Part shown: positions 25,001-34,141 of the stretch, piece after piece
Layout: each line of letters starts with the position of its first letter
Position numbering within the stretch: the stretch's first letter is position 1
Assembly: GCA_022496805.1 (NCBI GenBank)
Contig: CM040086.1
Coordinates: forward strand, 6,326,501 to 6,390,500
Length of the DNA stretch: 64,000 nt
Direction of reading: 5' to 3'
DNA from: Pohlia nutans
Taxonomy: Eukaryota > Streptophyta > Bryopsida > Bryales > Mniaceae
Position numbers and translations under genes: made by a program
The notes under the pieces: model-generated
Seen by the model: only the letters and a program-made list of their open reading frames with translations
Database searches by the model: none
What the model was told of the DNA's origin: nothing

Positions 25001-28000
25001 TTCATCCATCCACATTTCTCTTGGCTCTTGTACTAGTTGACCATCATTTGTACGATACAGATCTGCAAAATAAGATATTGTGATTTTTTGAAAAATAACA
25101 CAATTGGTTTATATCAAGTCTCATTCTTAGTTCCAAAAGTGAGACCTTAAACATAATTCTTCAAAATAAGTAGAATCAAATAACAAAAACCGTACCATCT
25201 TGTTGTGCGTGTTATTCCAATTCCATTACAATATTTTATTTTATATTTGTATTAATTTGGGATTTTTAATTGAATTAAAAATATGATGAATCCAACCATA
25301 CAGATGTGACATTTACAACTTTGCTTTGTACATCAACTCCATTTTTGTTTTTCACCAAACATTTTATAACAAATCTTTGAAAACAATGTTGAATCGGGAC
25401 GTTAAAGGGTTAACCCCTAAATTTTTGAGCGACCATATTCTGGTCGTTTCACTTTTTGGGCAGCCTCCAGGGACCTCATATTTTTAAAATTTTCAATGAA
25501 AATTTCAGTGTAGCTTCCAAAAACTACACTCTACATGTCGCACTTCGTTTCACGTCATTCCGATAAGTATTGCAAAAGTTATAAGCATTTGAAGTTTTTG
25601 AAGCGAGATCGGGCAGCAAGAATTTTTTTATTTTTTACTCTTTTTCAAAATTTCTTTTTTGATTCATGATTGGTTGATCTTTATCTACAAATGAAGCTTT
25701 AAATCTACCCATTTTGAGCAATGGGATAAAAGTTATGAGGAGATCTGTTTTTTGGGCAGTTTGGACAAAAAAAACTTTGAAGCTCATTTCTAAACTCGAT
25801 TTTCAATATTTTTTAATGAAATAAAAGGCACTAGGTGAAGATTTCCAAGTACAACATTCTCACCGTTAAGATTGACATTTTACAATTCCATGTCAAACTT
25901 ATTAATGATTTTCTTTTTCCTTTCACTTTGTACCCACTTCTAGTAATTGTTTTATGAAAAAATTAATATGAGCTTTTTCCTTACAAGATTTTATACTTGA
26001 AGACTTAACTCAATTGTTAACATGGCCTTGCCATTCAAAGAATTTCAAACCCATTCTAAAAAAAGATATTAATTTCTAAAGTTCAAATATGTCACCGGAT
26101 TGAACCCCAAAAAATCTTCTTTTGCAACTTTGATCCTTATAATCTAAGAATCTAATGGTCATTTTGCTCTCAAATTTTGTGCTCACATGAAAATTCAAGT
26201 TGGGTATTAGATCTTACGGTTAAATGATGAATTTTTTTTTTTAAAAACATATGATTTCTTCTGCAACTTCCAGATGCTGCGTTTTTCATGGTTTTTTGTG
26301 AGAATACGGTCGTGGTCCTTTAGGGGTTAAGCGAGTTTAATTAATAAGATAAAACCATCCATCGTAAAAAAAAAAATTTAATGAGTTTATTTAATAAGGT
26401 AAAACTATCAGTCGTCAGTAGTAGAAAATCTTCTTAGAAATGGCACCGAAATTATCTACAACACAACAAAGAAAGTCATATGTCGATGTTATTTCTAACA
26501 GGATTTTTTTTTTTTTTTTTTTTTATTTTATTTTATTTTATTTTTGTTGACAAATGGTGAAATTCCATTGCATGAAAGAGAAAAAACAGGATTTTCTACT
26601 AGTAATCCTCATGTTCTAATTGACTTTACTGATAAAACCATAAATCATGTTTTTCAAGGTTTCGGATTTCATTGAGCCTTGTGCAGGTTCCCCCTGCTGA
26701 GCTTGAAGCAATCCTGATCTCTCACCCAGCAATAGCAGATGCTGGAGTCATACCGTAAGTTTTTAAGCCCTAAACCCTAAAGCCTCACTATGGTTTAGGT
26801 AGAGGTTACTAAAATCATTAGGGACCTGATTTTGTCTTGCCGGGTTAGTGGAAATTTATTTCTAACTACATGCTAAATTGCTTTTTTTGTTTGGTGAAAA
26901 AAGAAAATCTTGGAGAATGTTTATGATGCTAAATTGATTTTTTTGTTTGGTGAAATGAAAATCTTGGAGAATATTCATGATTGTTTCTTACTGTTCAAAC
27001 TAACTCTTTAATATTAATTAATTATTCCACGTCAATAGTGAGTTTCAAAATGGGTTAGTGACTTGGTGAATGGATTCATTGTTTCATATTTTAAAATGTG
27101 TAAAAGAATTATAGTGTCTATCCCGGAAGGGGTGAGTTGTTTTGTCCCAATGGTCCTTTGCCCGGTGGACATCATCCCATTGTCATTACAAATAGGCATT
27201 TAATTCGCGCCGGCCTCAGCTGAGACCAGAGTTTCTATCTATCTTTCTATCTATATGTGTAAAAGAGATTTTAGAAAGAGAAAGAGAGAACTACATCCTG
27301 TCAATCACCAATCAATAGGTGGGTACTAGTTGTCATTGGTAATTGATGAGGTGTCAAATTCTTTAAACATATCATTATTTTATTGTCCAATTTTTGTATT
27401 AATCCATTTCTTAGACCCACTAATTGTCATTCACCTATAGCACTAACCCTTATTATCAGCTATTCCTACACTTGGATGGACTTATTAGCAAGTGGTGTAA
27501 GCATGACGTAGCTAAATGGTTACAAACACTGATCATTAAATGGAAATGGGGTTGGATACTCACTTAAAGTGATCTACAACCTCCCACTTTAAAATTACGT
27601 TAGAAGTGCATACATAAGATAGAGGTACCTTAAACCACCACCAACTTCTACACCCTTTCTTCATTTTAGGGAGGAACGTGGGTTGTCCGTACATGACTTA
27701 ATGCATAAGTCATGTAATGAAAGTCTACATTTTCTCCGTGAAATGAAAGATGGATGTAGAAGTTGGTGGATTTAGGTGTTGTGGTGGTTTGACCCTTAAA
27801 CGATAATGCCAGCCCCACAGGCTTGGTTTTGTTTTGGGAGAATCTTGCTCATAACTTCTACTCCATTGCACCAAATGGGGTTTTTTAAAATGCCAAACGG
27901 AGCATCTTAGAGAGATCTATACTTCTTTAGAATAGAGCCAAAGTAAATTAAAAACAGAATCATGCTTAAAATGGAATTTGAAATAGATTTTGGGTGTGGT

Positions 28001-31000
28001 ATCAGGATAGTACATGTCGTTTAACCCCTAAATGTACCAGGGTGTCCCTAGAATTGACAATTTGAGAAAAAGCATTATAAACTACTATTTAGAAGAATAT
28101 TTTGGAATTGATATACAAATGGAGGTTCTAGATTTTGAATTTTACATTCCATCCGTACGGTTTGATTCACTAATACAATCACCAATATTTAATTATAAAA
28201 TTTGAAAGTTAAAATTAAAAATTCCTTCTAAATTTGATGACAAACCAAGTTTCAATATTTTTTGAGTAAAATTTGATGGAATGAGTTTGAAATGAGATAC
28301 TCTTAAACGTGGTGATAATTTGAAATTTTTGTGTTTCTTAAATTTATGACCTCATTTTTCACGATTCCACTTTGAACTAGAGTCAATGCAATTTTGGCTT
28401 GGTCAACGACTTGACATACTTCTACATTTGTAACTTTAGAAAAACTTGTACTCTAGTATGACTAAATCCAGCCGTTAGATAGGACAACAACTTGGTGAAG
28501 AATCTCCAAAAAATTGGATGAGTTTCATCCAAGCATTGATGAGAACGTGAGAAGGCTTTGAATCCGTTCGTGATCCAGTTTCTGAACACTGGGACGTTTA
28601 GGGGTTAACCCTTTAGTGCCTAGCAAGCCAGATTATGGTCACTGCAACGTCGGAAATGCAAATAACAGAGAATCCGTGAAGAATTGGAACTTCAGTTCTG
28701 AAGTTTAGATTTGCGCACATACATTATGCACCTTCAAGAAAAAGAAATTTTCAATTTGGAATTGTACAGCTATCAAAATACCTATCAACAGAACGCAAAA
28801 ATACTGCAAATACTTGAAAATACAGTAAATACTTACAAATACAACATTTGTATTGTGTAGTATTTCTTGTGTTTGGAAGTTTGTTATCTTGTTTTATTTT
28901 TTTGGATTGTGTTCTCTTCTTCATCTTCCATTAGTGTGTGTAATCCGATCTTGACTAATGTACCCACTCCTGTCAATTTTCAACGTATAAAATTTTGTCC
29001 TAAACCGTACATGGACAAGTCACTTTCACTTATAAATCTCACAATAATTATGTGTGAGTCTATTTTTGATATGAAAGATTGCAACGGAGAGGTGTTGACA
29101 TAGGGCATAGCTGAACGTCTTTGCTTTTATTTTTGAAAATTTACCTCAAATTCTATTTAACTTTGAAGTCACACACCCCCCAAAATCTCGTTTCTGAGCG
29201 TGCATTATACAGTTCAAATACATACTATAATCTTCCGATCCCACCATCGGATGATTCTCAAATTTTAATAAAATGTGTGCTCTCGAGTTGAGAATAGAAT
29301 TGTACGGTTACTTTCTAATTTAACCCATTCTATTTTTGGTAGTCTCAACCACAGTGGAAAAACCCACTGAAATCCAGAGCTGTCTGCTACAGTACCCTAG
29401 GCACTAAAGGGTTAAGGGTTAAGGTACCTTTACCTTATTGACCTTTAAAAAACGATTTCAACAGATATGGCTCTTGTACCCAAATTGATCTCTCCAAAAA
29501 TCATACTCTGCCATATCGATTAAAGTGACAGAAAGAGTATCCTTTACCTCAGATTGGCCTTTTGTCAAAAGTGTTGTGCGGAGCTTGAATGTGTCTGTTT
29601 TTTGTGAGCTTGCTCACATGCAGAATTCCAAATGAAGAAGCAGGAGAGATTCCTGCAGCCTGCGTGGTGCTCAAGCCTGACTGCTTCATCTCGCCTGCTG
29701 AAATCCAAGCATTTGTGGCCTCCAAGGTGTACTTCTCTCTCACCTTCAATACACTTCCAACCAGTAGTATTGCAACCAGTAGTAGGAAATGTGTCGTTTT
29801 TCACTTACTATAAATGAAAAAAAATAGGAATGAAAGCGTGCCAAGCACATGGGTTGTGTCAGTGTGGTGAGTGGTTTTGGTCATCACAAGAAGATAGATA
29901 TATAGGTATAATGTTTTGCCATTGTTCATTGTTTACACGAAGTGGGGAATAGAAAATGACAGGTCTGCTACTAGTGTACTCTCAGTTTTATAACCTCAGT
30001 ACCAAAAAAAACAAAAATTGTGTCAAAAAAAGATGTGTCGAAAACAACAGCTTTTTTTAGTACACTACTTAATGCTAATAGTTCATGTGGTATTGTTTCC
30101 AAATACATAAATTCATAAAATTGGTGATGGTTGGAATTTTACTGAGTGATTGAAATCTTTATTTCGCACTCATTTTACATTTTAGTGTCACCTTCACTAA
30201 TTACCCTCCCTCACTACAAGCCACAAGTAGTAGTGTACTAAAAACCCGCCGGATCTATCCTTTTACATAAAAGACATATAGAAAATAATCAAACAATACC
30301 AATAGACGTAATACATTAAAAGAGGAGGGAGGGTAGTGGTCAAAACAACTGCTAGCCACTCTTTTCAAACAACTAGCTCAGCTTGTCTCAGGGGATAGGA
30401 CGGGCCGGTTGGTTGGTACAAACTTTCCTGCCATGATAACTTACTAGCAGCACCAAGTCATGTATATCACACCACTGCTCAACGAGCCCAACTGGTCTCG
30501 AACCCGGACCACATAATCGTGATACAACGCCCTTCACCAACCAACCAAAGAACTCATGGCTTGGTGATATTAATTAATGCCAAGCATACCCTTATACAAC
30601 TAACACTCAACCATCATTTCCTCGTTTTTTTCTCTTGTTATTGTTACTGTTACTTTGTTTGGTTACTATAGTGTCCATCCTCGAAAGAGGAGAGTAGTAT
30701 TGTTCCAATGTCCCTTTGTCCCGTGGGCATCGGGTCATTGACATTACGAACGGACACTTTATTCACGCCGGCCCATCTCTTTGGGTTGGTGTTTCTATCT
30801 ATCTATCTGTACTAAAAACCCAAAATTGTTGGAGATTGTAACCGTTTTTTTTGGGGGGGGGGGGTGAATGATGCAAACAGGTTTCTACTTACAAGCAAGT
30901 CAGGCATGTTGAGTTCCTTACGTCCATACCCAAGTCTGCATCAGGCAAAATCTTGCGTAGGGTGCTGAAAGAGCAGATTCTAAAGAATTTGAATACAGCA

Positions 31001-31036
31001 AAGAATAATGGTGTATTCAACAATGAATCTGTATGA
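16044..31036 (+). CDS. ACOS5: Fatty acyl-CoA synthetase, ACOS5 / 4-coumarate:CoA ligase-like 1 type
   Basis: Exons: 16044-16262, 17519-17762, 18605-18687, 20334-20599, 21322-21406, 23238-23568, 24750-24895, 26687-26754, 29624-29726, 30881-31036; 1701 nt, 566 residues, frame intact across every GT-AG junction. Adenylate-forming motifs: box [14 protein letters not shown] (194-205), YGLTE (345-349), GEICVRG (398-404), HTGD (429-432), [13 protein letters not shown] (446-458) and [10 protein letters not shown] with catalytic Lys538. The strings [29 protein letters not shown] and GEIPAACVV fit ACOS5 (sporopollenin precursor activation in pollen and spore walls) better than true 4CL; this assignment is from memory of the family. 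It lacks a peroxisomal C-terminal signal. Odd: Cys203 replaces the usual Pro or Gln before Lys in box I. Introns 2 to 9 are swollen by transposons. A true 4CL activating cinnamates is the alternative. Confidence 0.85.
16350..16575 (+). mobile_element. TTAA-flanked MITE, family B copy 2 (intron 1)
   Basis: Starts CCCCTAAACGTCTG and ends GGGACGTTTAGGGG; TTAA lies on the left (16346-16349) and TTGA, a one-base change, on the right. It sits 87 bp after the exon 1 splice donor of the ACOS5-like gene. Confidence 0.8.
17908..18099 (-). mobile_element. CACTA-type MITE, family 1 copy 3 (intron 2)
   Basis: 192 bp with ends CACTAGTAGGGAATG and GTCTGCTACTAGTG and an exact 3-bp duplication CTC (17905-17907, 18100-18102). 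Reverse orientation to copies 1 and 2; inserted in intron 2 of the ACOS5-like gene. Confidence 0.85.
18690..19030 (+). repeat. Partial duplication next to the exon 3 splice donor
   Basis: The sequence just after exon 3 (ACCTCTTTATTATCACCTCC, then TGCATACTCT...GGTCCTAG) recurs about 245 bp downstream (18950-19020) with the same core. The second copy includes GGTGTGCAGTACAC, resembling the donor region, but no coding part of exon 3. Confidence 0.6.
19386..19449 (+). mobile_element. (TATC)-tailed retroposon, 5'-truncated copy (intron 3)
   Basis: Only the last 64 bp of the family are present, ending GAGTTTCTATCTATCTATC. The exact 13-bp duplication TGTGTGAATTTCT flanks it (19373-19385 and 19450-19462). 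Truncation at the 5' end with a long direct duplication is the mark of target-primed reverse transcription. Confidence 0.85.
20640..20870 (+). mobile_element. LINE- or SINE-like 3' end with A-rich tail (intron 4)
   Basis: The last part reads TTCAATGGGGTTTCATCC then TTTTGTTACAAAAAC and an A-rich tail, matching the tails at 45665-45725 and, reversed, 26508-26584. The 5' limit and target duplication could not be set. Confidence 0.5.
20976..21278 (+). mobile_element. TTAA-flanked MITE, family A copy 2 (intron 4)
   Basis: Starts CCCCTAAAGGACTAAGGATT and ends TTGGTCCTTTAGGG with TTAA at 20972-20975 and 21279-21282. It is split by the 78-bp Stowaway-like element at 21045-21122; without it the length is close to family A copy 1. 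It ends about 40 bp before exon 5. Confidence 0.8.
21045..21122. mobile_element. Stowaway-like (Tc1/mariner) MITE nested in family A
   Basis: 78 bp, almost all inverted repeat: CTCCCTTTGTCCCATAATGG at the left and CCATTATGGGACAGAGGGAG at the right, with TA on each side. CTCCCT..GTCCCATAAT ends with a TA duplication are typical of Stowaway elements. Nesting shows it arrived after family A inserted in the intron. Confidence 0.9.
21848..22205 (+). repeat. Tandem duplication of a ~180-bp unit (intron 5)
   Basis: Two adjacent units begin GTTTAGGATGATCTCAATGA and GTTTAGGATGGTCTCAGGGA and share AAATACCAATATGTTGTT, CTCATAGCTCTTTT and GTCCAATCACA or TCCAATCGCA. They appear to be a simple duplication with about 85% identity by eye. 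Confidence 0.7.
22360..22582 (+). mobile_element. TTAA-flanked MITE, family B copy 3 (intron 5)
   Basis: Starts CCCCTAAACATTTG and ends GGGACATTTTGGGA, TTAA at 22356-22359 and 22583-22586. Same orientation as copy 2; more diverged. Confidence 0.8.
22642..22771. mobile_element. CACTA-type MITE, family 2 (intron 5)
   Basis: 130 bp from CACTACAAACAAACC to TTTCCTTGTAGTG with the 3-bp duplication TGA on both sides. The subterminal GTCACTTTTCACTG and AGTGAGAAGC are inverted. Related ends occur at 52621-52668, 53631-53812 and 54524-54694. Confidence 0.75.
22971..23081 (-). mobile_element. (TATC)-tailed retroposon, 5'-truncated (intron 5)
   Basis: Reverse-oriented copy: tail complement TAGATAGATAAATAG, then AAACTCCGG and GTCCGTTCGTAATGTCAATG. 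Imperfect flanking duplication GGTTTTAACA / AGTTTTAAAA. It ends about 150 bp before exon 6. Confidence 0.75.
23663..24060 (+). mobile_element. Partial TTAA-type element, family C relative (intron 6)
   Basis: A short right end (GGTCCTTTAGGAG) abuts a left end (AGCCCCTAAACGTCC) about 90 bp after exon 6, with a degenerate shared TTAG in place of TTAA. The following ~330 bp resembles family C at 28025-28604 (ATCACCAATATTTAA, GAGATGGGTTGAAATG). The right terminus was not found. Confidence 0.5.
24546..24692 (+). repeat. Dispersed repeat, copy 2 (intron 6)
   Basis: Reverse-complement match to 2281-2425, just upstream of exon 7 of the ACOS5-like gene. Class unknown. Confidence 0.55.
25414..26326. 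mobile_element. TTAA-flanked element E (913 bp, intron 7)
   Basis: Starts CCCCTAAATTTTTGAGCG and ends GTGGTCCTTTAGGGG; TTAA at 25410-25413 and 26327-26330. The left end carries the perfect dyad GACCATATTCTGGTC at nt 18-32. No transposase-like frame. Confidence 0.8.
26508..26584 (-). mobile_element. 5'-truncated LINE/SINE-type retroposon (intron 7)
   Basis: On the minus strand the insert reads GCAATGGAATTTCACC, TTTGTCAAC and an A-rich (AAAAT)n tail. The 11-bp duplication AACAGGATTTT flanks it (26497-26507 and 26585-26595). The tail module matches those at 20640-20870, 39739-39886 and 45665-45725. Confidence 0.75.
27111..27255 (+). mobile_element. (TATC)-tailed retroposon, near full length (intron 8)
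   Basis: About 145 bp from ATAGTGTCTATCCCGG to the TATCTATC tail; flanking duplication TGTGTAAAAGA (27097-27107 and 27256-27266). Contains the family core TTTGCCCGGTGGACATC and CGCGCCGGCCTC. Confidence 0.8.
28025..28604 (+). mobile_element. TTAA-flanked element, family C copy 1 (intron 8)
   Basis: 580 bp from CCCCTAAATGTACCAGGG to GGGACGTTTAGGGG; TTAA at 28021-28024 and 28605-28608. A full reversed copy is at 42354-42944. Its right TTAA is also the left TTAA of element D. Confidence 0.8.
28609..29411. mobile_element. TTAA-flanked element D (803 bp, intron 8)
   Basis: Starts CCCTTTAGTGCCTAG and ends CTAGGCACTAAAGGG, a perfect 15-bp inverted terminus, with TTAA at 28605-28608 (shared with family C) and 29412-29415. 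The left subterminal dyad CCAGATTATGG lies at nt 20-30. A 78-codon frame inside matches nothing recognisable. Confidence 0.8.
29775..29976 (-). mobile_element. CACTA-type MITE, family 1 copy 4 (intron 9)
   Basis: Matches 17908-18099 throughout (GTCGTTTTTCACTTACTATA, GCACATGGGTTGT, GACAGGTCTGCTACTAGTG) and begins 50 bp after exon 9. The left CACTA is mutated, so the duplication (AAC/TAC) is imperfect. Confidence 0.75.
30385..30550 (-). mobile_element. tRNA-like SINE head (intron 9)
   Basis: On the minus strand a perfect B box (GGTTCGAGACC) lies about 45 nt downstream of a near-match to an A box (TGGTGAAGGGC). This spacing suits a tRNA-derived SINE. The tail and target duplication were not found, and the fold does not make a full tRNA. 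Confidence 0.45.
30671..30808 (+). mobile_element. (TATC)-tailed retroposon, near full length (intron 9)
   Basis: About 138 bp: GTGTCCATCCTCGAAAGAGG, GTGGGCATCGGGTCATTGAC, GGACACTTTATTCACGCCGG and a TATCTATCTATC tail. Flanks are only weakly similar. It ends about 70 bp before exon 10 and next to a 12-G run (30853-30864). Confidence 0.75.
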
Positions 31037-31088
31037 CTTCATCAATTTCTCCAGAGAGTGGATCACCAGGATGAAGACCTAAAATTAA

Positions 31089-31326
31089 CATTTAAGAACC
31101 AAGGATTCATGGTTTACAAATGATGAATTTGATCGACCATATTGTGAAAAGTATAATTCTAAAGCAGTGAAATTTCAATACCCCAGAATCACTGTATGTG
31201 TTGATCAAACAGGAAGTAAAATTGGACTAAAGAAAGTCCACATATGATCTATTCAAAACTGCTTTCATAAAATAGTGTAAGTCCACATATGATCTATTCA
31301 AAATTGCTTTTATAAAACAGTGTAAG
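31089..31326 (+). mobile_element. Decayed TTAA-type MITE, family A copy 3 (3' flank)
   Basis: Starts CATTTAAGAACCAAGGATT after TTAA (31085-31088), with family A interior; the segment around GTCCACATATGATCTATTCA is duplicated in tandem (31227 and 31281). Its right end is cut off by the U6-containing insertion. It begins about 50 bp after the ACOS5-like stop codon, so it probably forms part of the 3' UTR. Confidence 0.6.
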
Positions 31327-31339
31327 GGTCTGTCACTCT

Positions 31340-31449
31340 GTCTCTTCCGAGACATCTGATAAAATTGGAACGATATAGAGAAGATTAGCATGGCCCCTAC
31401 GCAAGGATGACACGCACAAATCGAGAAATAGTCCCCAAAAAAAAAAAAA
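31340..31449 (+). pseudogene. U6 snRNA retropseudogene with poly(A)
   Basis: About 95 nt match plant U6 snRNA closely, from GTCTCTTCCGAGACATCTGA through AAAATTGGAACGAT, AAGATTAGCATGGCCCC and GGATGACACGCACAAATCGA to GTCC. It lacks the normal T-run terminator and instead runs into CC and 13 A. The essential ACAGAGA box is changed to ATAGAGA. There is no upstream sequence element at the expected place; the TATAAA upstream belongs to the family A MITE. It is therefore a retrocopy, not a working gene, and it is fused to the retroposon at 31450-31560. Confidence 0.9.
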
Positions 31450-31560
31450 TTGTCCCAATAGCGCACTGCCCGGTGGGCACTGGGTCATTGACATTAAGAA
31501 CAGACACTATTCACGCCGACCTTGAAAGAGGACCGGAGTTTCTATTTATCTATCTATCTA
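31450..31560 (+). mobile_element. (TATC)-tailed retroposon fused 3' of the U6 copy
   Basis: Begins abruptly at TTGTCCCAATAGCGC, inside the family consensus, directly after the poly(A) of the U6 copy, and ends in TATCTATCTATCTAT. A candidate duplication brackets the whole U6 + retroposon unit: TCTGTCACTCT before U6 and TTTGTCAATCCT after the tail (imperfect). No separate duplication brackets the retroposon alone. Confidence 0.75.
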
Positions 31561-31598
31561 TTTGTCAATCCTTTTAGGATAAAAACTTGCTATACAAC

Positions 31599-31733
31599 TT
31601 ACAGTCTGCCATAATCAATAAGGACAATCCATATCTTTTGTAACAACTTGTACTTTGGCCATCGAATGTCGTTGTATGTCACATCATTTCGCTCTAGCCA
31701 GAGGGCCCAAACTACAATGCCATTGACCGCCAT
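31599..31733 (-). pseudogene. LINE ORF2 C-terminal fragment
   Basis: A 44-codon minus-strand frame contains NGIVVWALWLERN, the tryptophan-rich end motif common in plant non-LTR retrotransposon ORF2 proteins, then a stop. A stop codon directly precedes the first Met and no reverse-transcriptase motifs remain, so this is a dead remnant. Confidence 0.6.
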
Positions 31734-31760
31734 CTAATCTTGGAGAATAGGGTCGAATCT

Positions 31761-32258
31761 GCGAGGAATGCATTTATTTTATTCTTGCCTTAAGACTACA
31801 GAAAAGGATTACGGAGTATCCTTTATTTTTGTCAATGATAATAATGATAATTTTTTTATTTTAAATGACTTGCATACTTTTGGAAAGATTGATGCAGAAA
31901 GCAAAAATGAGAGACTGATGTCCACAACTTCCATTGGACAGCATGCTGCAATGGATTCTTCCCAACTGGCTTTTACCCACTGACTACTTCACTGTAGTGC
32001 ATTTAATTTATCTTCCTCAAATAACTAAGTGAGCCTCAGCTGATTTCCACGTTCAATGCACTTTCCTCATCACCTTGAGCCTCAACCTGTCCACTTAGCT
32101 ACTGTTGGGTGTGGATTATTCCACACCATCTACTATGGCAGTGCCAGTGCATGCTACTGCATGTTATGTTGATGGGGTGAATTTTTGTAAAATGGGGGTG
32201 AATTTTTGTGGCTGCATTTGTGTCCACCAAGACCATAGCGGTATTTTTTTCCATGACT
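31761..32258. other. Spacer, no gene recognised
   Basis: A 71-codon frame (31768-31983) contains a poly-Asn/Phe stretch and no recognisable domain. Nothing else is seen. Confidence 0.35.
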
Positions 32259-32679
32259 CATAACATTCAGTAGCCTTCAAAGAGACTGCCTTTTAAGTTT
32301 CATCCACCTTTATATACAAAGTGACCAGTGATTTCTAATTGAAAGAACTATTGAATCAAATAAACAATGACGAAACACTATTGAGTGAGAATCAATCAAA
32401 TAAACAATGCAAAAATATTGTTGAATTGTGCTTTCAATGATGAAACACTATAGAGTTGAGAATCAATCAAATAAACAATGAAAAAACATTGTTGAATTGT
32501 GCTTTCGATTACTGTGCACCATGGTTGCTTACTCTTGCTTAATGCCACGTGCCCCTATAGCTACTAATGGGATGTGGAATATCCCACATCATTTCGTTGG
32601 AAGGATGAAATGATGTGGGATATTCCACATCATTCCATGCAAGGGAGGGCAGCAGGCTCAAAGACTACTGAATGTTATG
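32259..32679. mobile_element. MITE with CATAACATTCAGTAG ends, copy 1
   Basis: Ends CATAACATTCAGTAGCC and CTACTGAATGTTATG bound 421 bp. Inside are direct repeats around GAATCAATCAAATAAACAAT and, at 32571-32632, a 25-bp perfect hairpin stem (starts GATGTGGAATATCCCACATC). A second copy is at 45033-45344. Target duplication not resolved. Confidence 0.75.
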
Positions 32680-33065
32680 CTATATTCACTTTTGATACAG
32701 TAAAGTTGATATCCATAAAGTCTAGCAAAAACTTTTCTAAAAGAGAAAAGAATGAGTTTTATTCGCTTCAAAGGCAGCAAAAATGATTTTTGCCTCCATT
32801 CTTTTAGACCAATCACCGCGCTCTGCGTTGTCAAAAAGATTCAAACTCCACATCGTAGCCAATGCAAGAGAAAATCGAGCCTCTTCCGAACCACTCAAGT
32901 TCCCAAGAGAATCTAACTATGCCTCTATACCAAGTACATGATCGCCCATAGCTCAGTGTGTCAAGATGTCATGTCAGACAATAATGTATTATTTGAAGCA
33001 AGAAATTGGAGGGCAAAATATAATCTACCTTCTATTGACTTTACGGATAATTGTAGTACCATACC

Positions 33066-33327
33066 AGGAAGGCAGGGTCGGCAGAAAATAATTCCCCAAA
33101 AAAATGTCGAAAAAATAAATAAATTTATCAAGAATTTTGTCGAAATCAACAAAAATGAAGTCAACAAAAATTGTAGACAAAAAACAAAGGAAAACGTGTA
33201 GCCGCTAATAAAATTCAATGTTAGTTATTAATAGCCAAATTTTTAATAATTATTTTTGAAAGTGTCGACCCCTAATTTTCAAACTTTAATTAATTATTCG
33301 ACATGAAAGTGCCGACCCTGCCTTCCT
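33066..33327. mobile_element. MITE with AGGAAGGCAGGGTCGGCA ends
   Basis: Inverted termini AGGAAGGCAGGGTCGGCA and TGCCGACCCTGCCTTCCT bound about 262 bp of A-rich sequence, with a GAA / GTC-rich interior. Target duplication uncertain. Confidence 0.7.
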
Positions 33328-33429
33328 ACTACAGTATCCTACAACTTCTTTAATATCAAGGTTGATCAAGATTTTATCAAAATGCCAAGGTTGTAGTCAA
33401 AGTAATATCTACACATAAAAAGAAAGGTA

Positions 33430-33637
33430 CATTGATTATCCCATTTAGTGATGGGGGGTTACAATGCTTCTGAGAAATCAGTGAAGGTGATACTAAATAT
33501 CATTATGATGTAAAATTAGTATAATATGAAGAATTTTGACACTCAATAAAAAATTTAGCCCTCACTAATTTTGAGATTTGGAAGAATAGTATGGCTTCGG
33601 GAATTAGTATAACATGCACTAAATGGGATAATCAGTG
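33430..33637. mobile_element. TA-flanked MITE (Tc1/mariner-like)
   Basis: Inverted ends of 21 bp (ATTGATTATCCCATTTAGTG; complement ends ...GATAATCAGTG) with one mismatch, flanked by TA on both sides; 208 bp. TA duplication suggests the Tc1/mariner superfamily. Confidence 0.75.
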
Positions 33638-34141
33638 TACTGTGTTTGTTTTGTTTGTTTTGTGTTATGTTGAGATCTCATAGATTGTAGGCTTAATTGC
33701 CACATTCTTTGTACTGTTGAAAAGCTCTTGATGAGAAGGGGTGTACCAAAGTCGTTTCGTGGTTTTTTGAATCTACAATGTAGAAGTTATGGATTTATAT
33801 TTGAATTTTGTCATCATAAATTTAATTAAATTATAAATGAATTATTGTGAAAACGTATGGCTAAATGTAGACTGATTATTTTTCTCGGACAAAACCCAGG
33901 GAAATAAAAGTAGTGGGGATTCTTCTAAAAGGGAAGATCAGAATCGTCTATCAATGTACAACTAAGGTCACTATTAGATAGGAATTAGATTCTAATAGAG
34001 AGTGTTAAGGTATTGTAGTTAATTTTGGAAATGGTTCTCTATAAGTTTGCCAAATGCAGTCTATCTTTATAATTAATGCAAAACTCCTGATGCACCATCA
34101 TCTCAACTTTCTAAATCACTCCTTAACATATATGTTTTGGG

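Noticed and set aside
31340..31436. A functional U6 snRNA gene
   Set aside because: No pol III terminator (poly-A instead), mutated ACAGAGA box and no upstream sequence element; treated as a retropseudogene.
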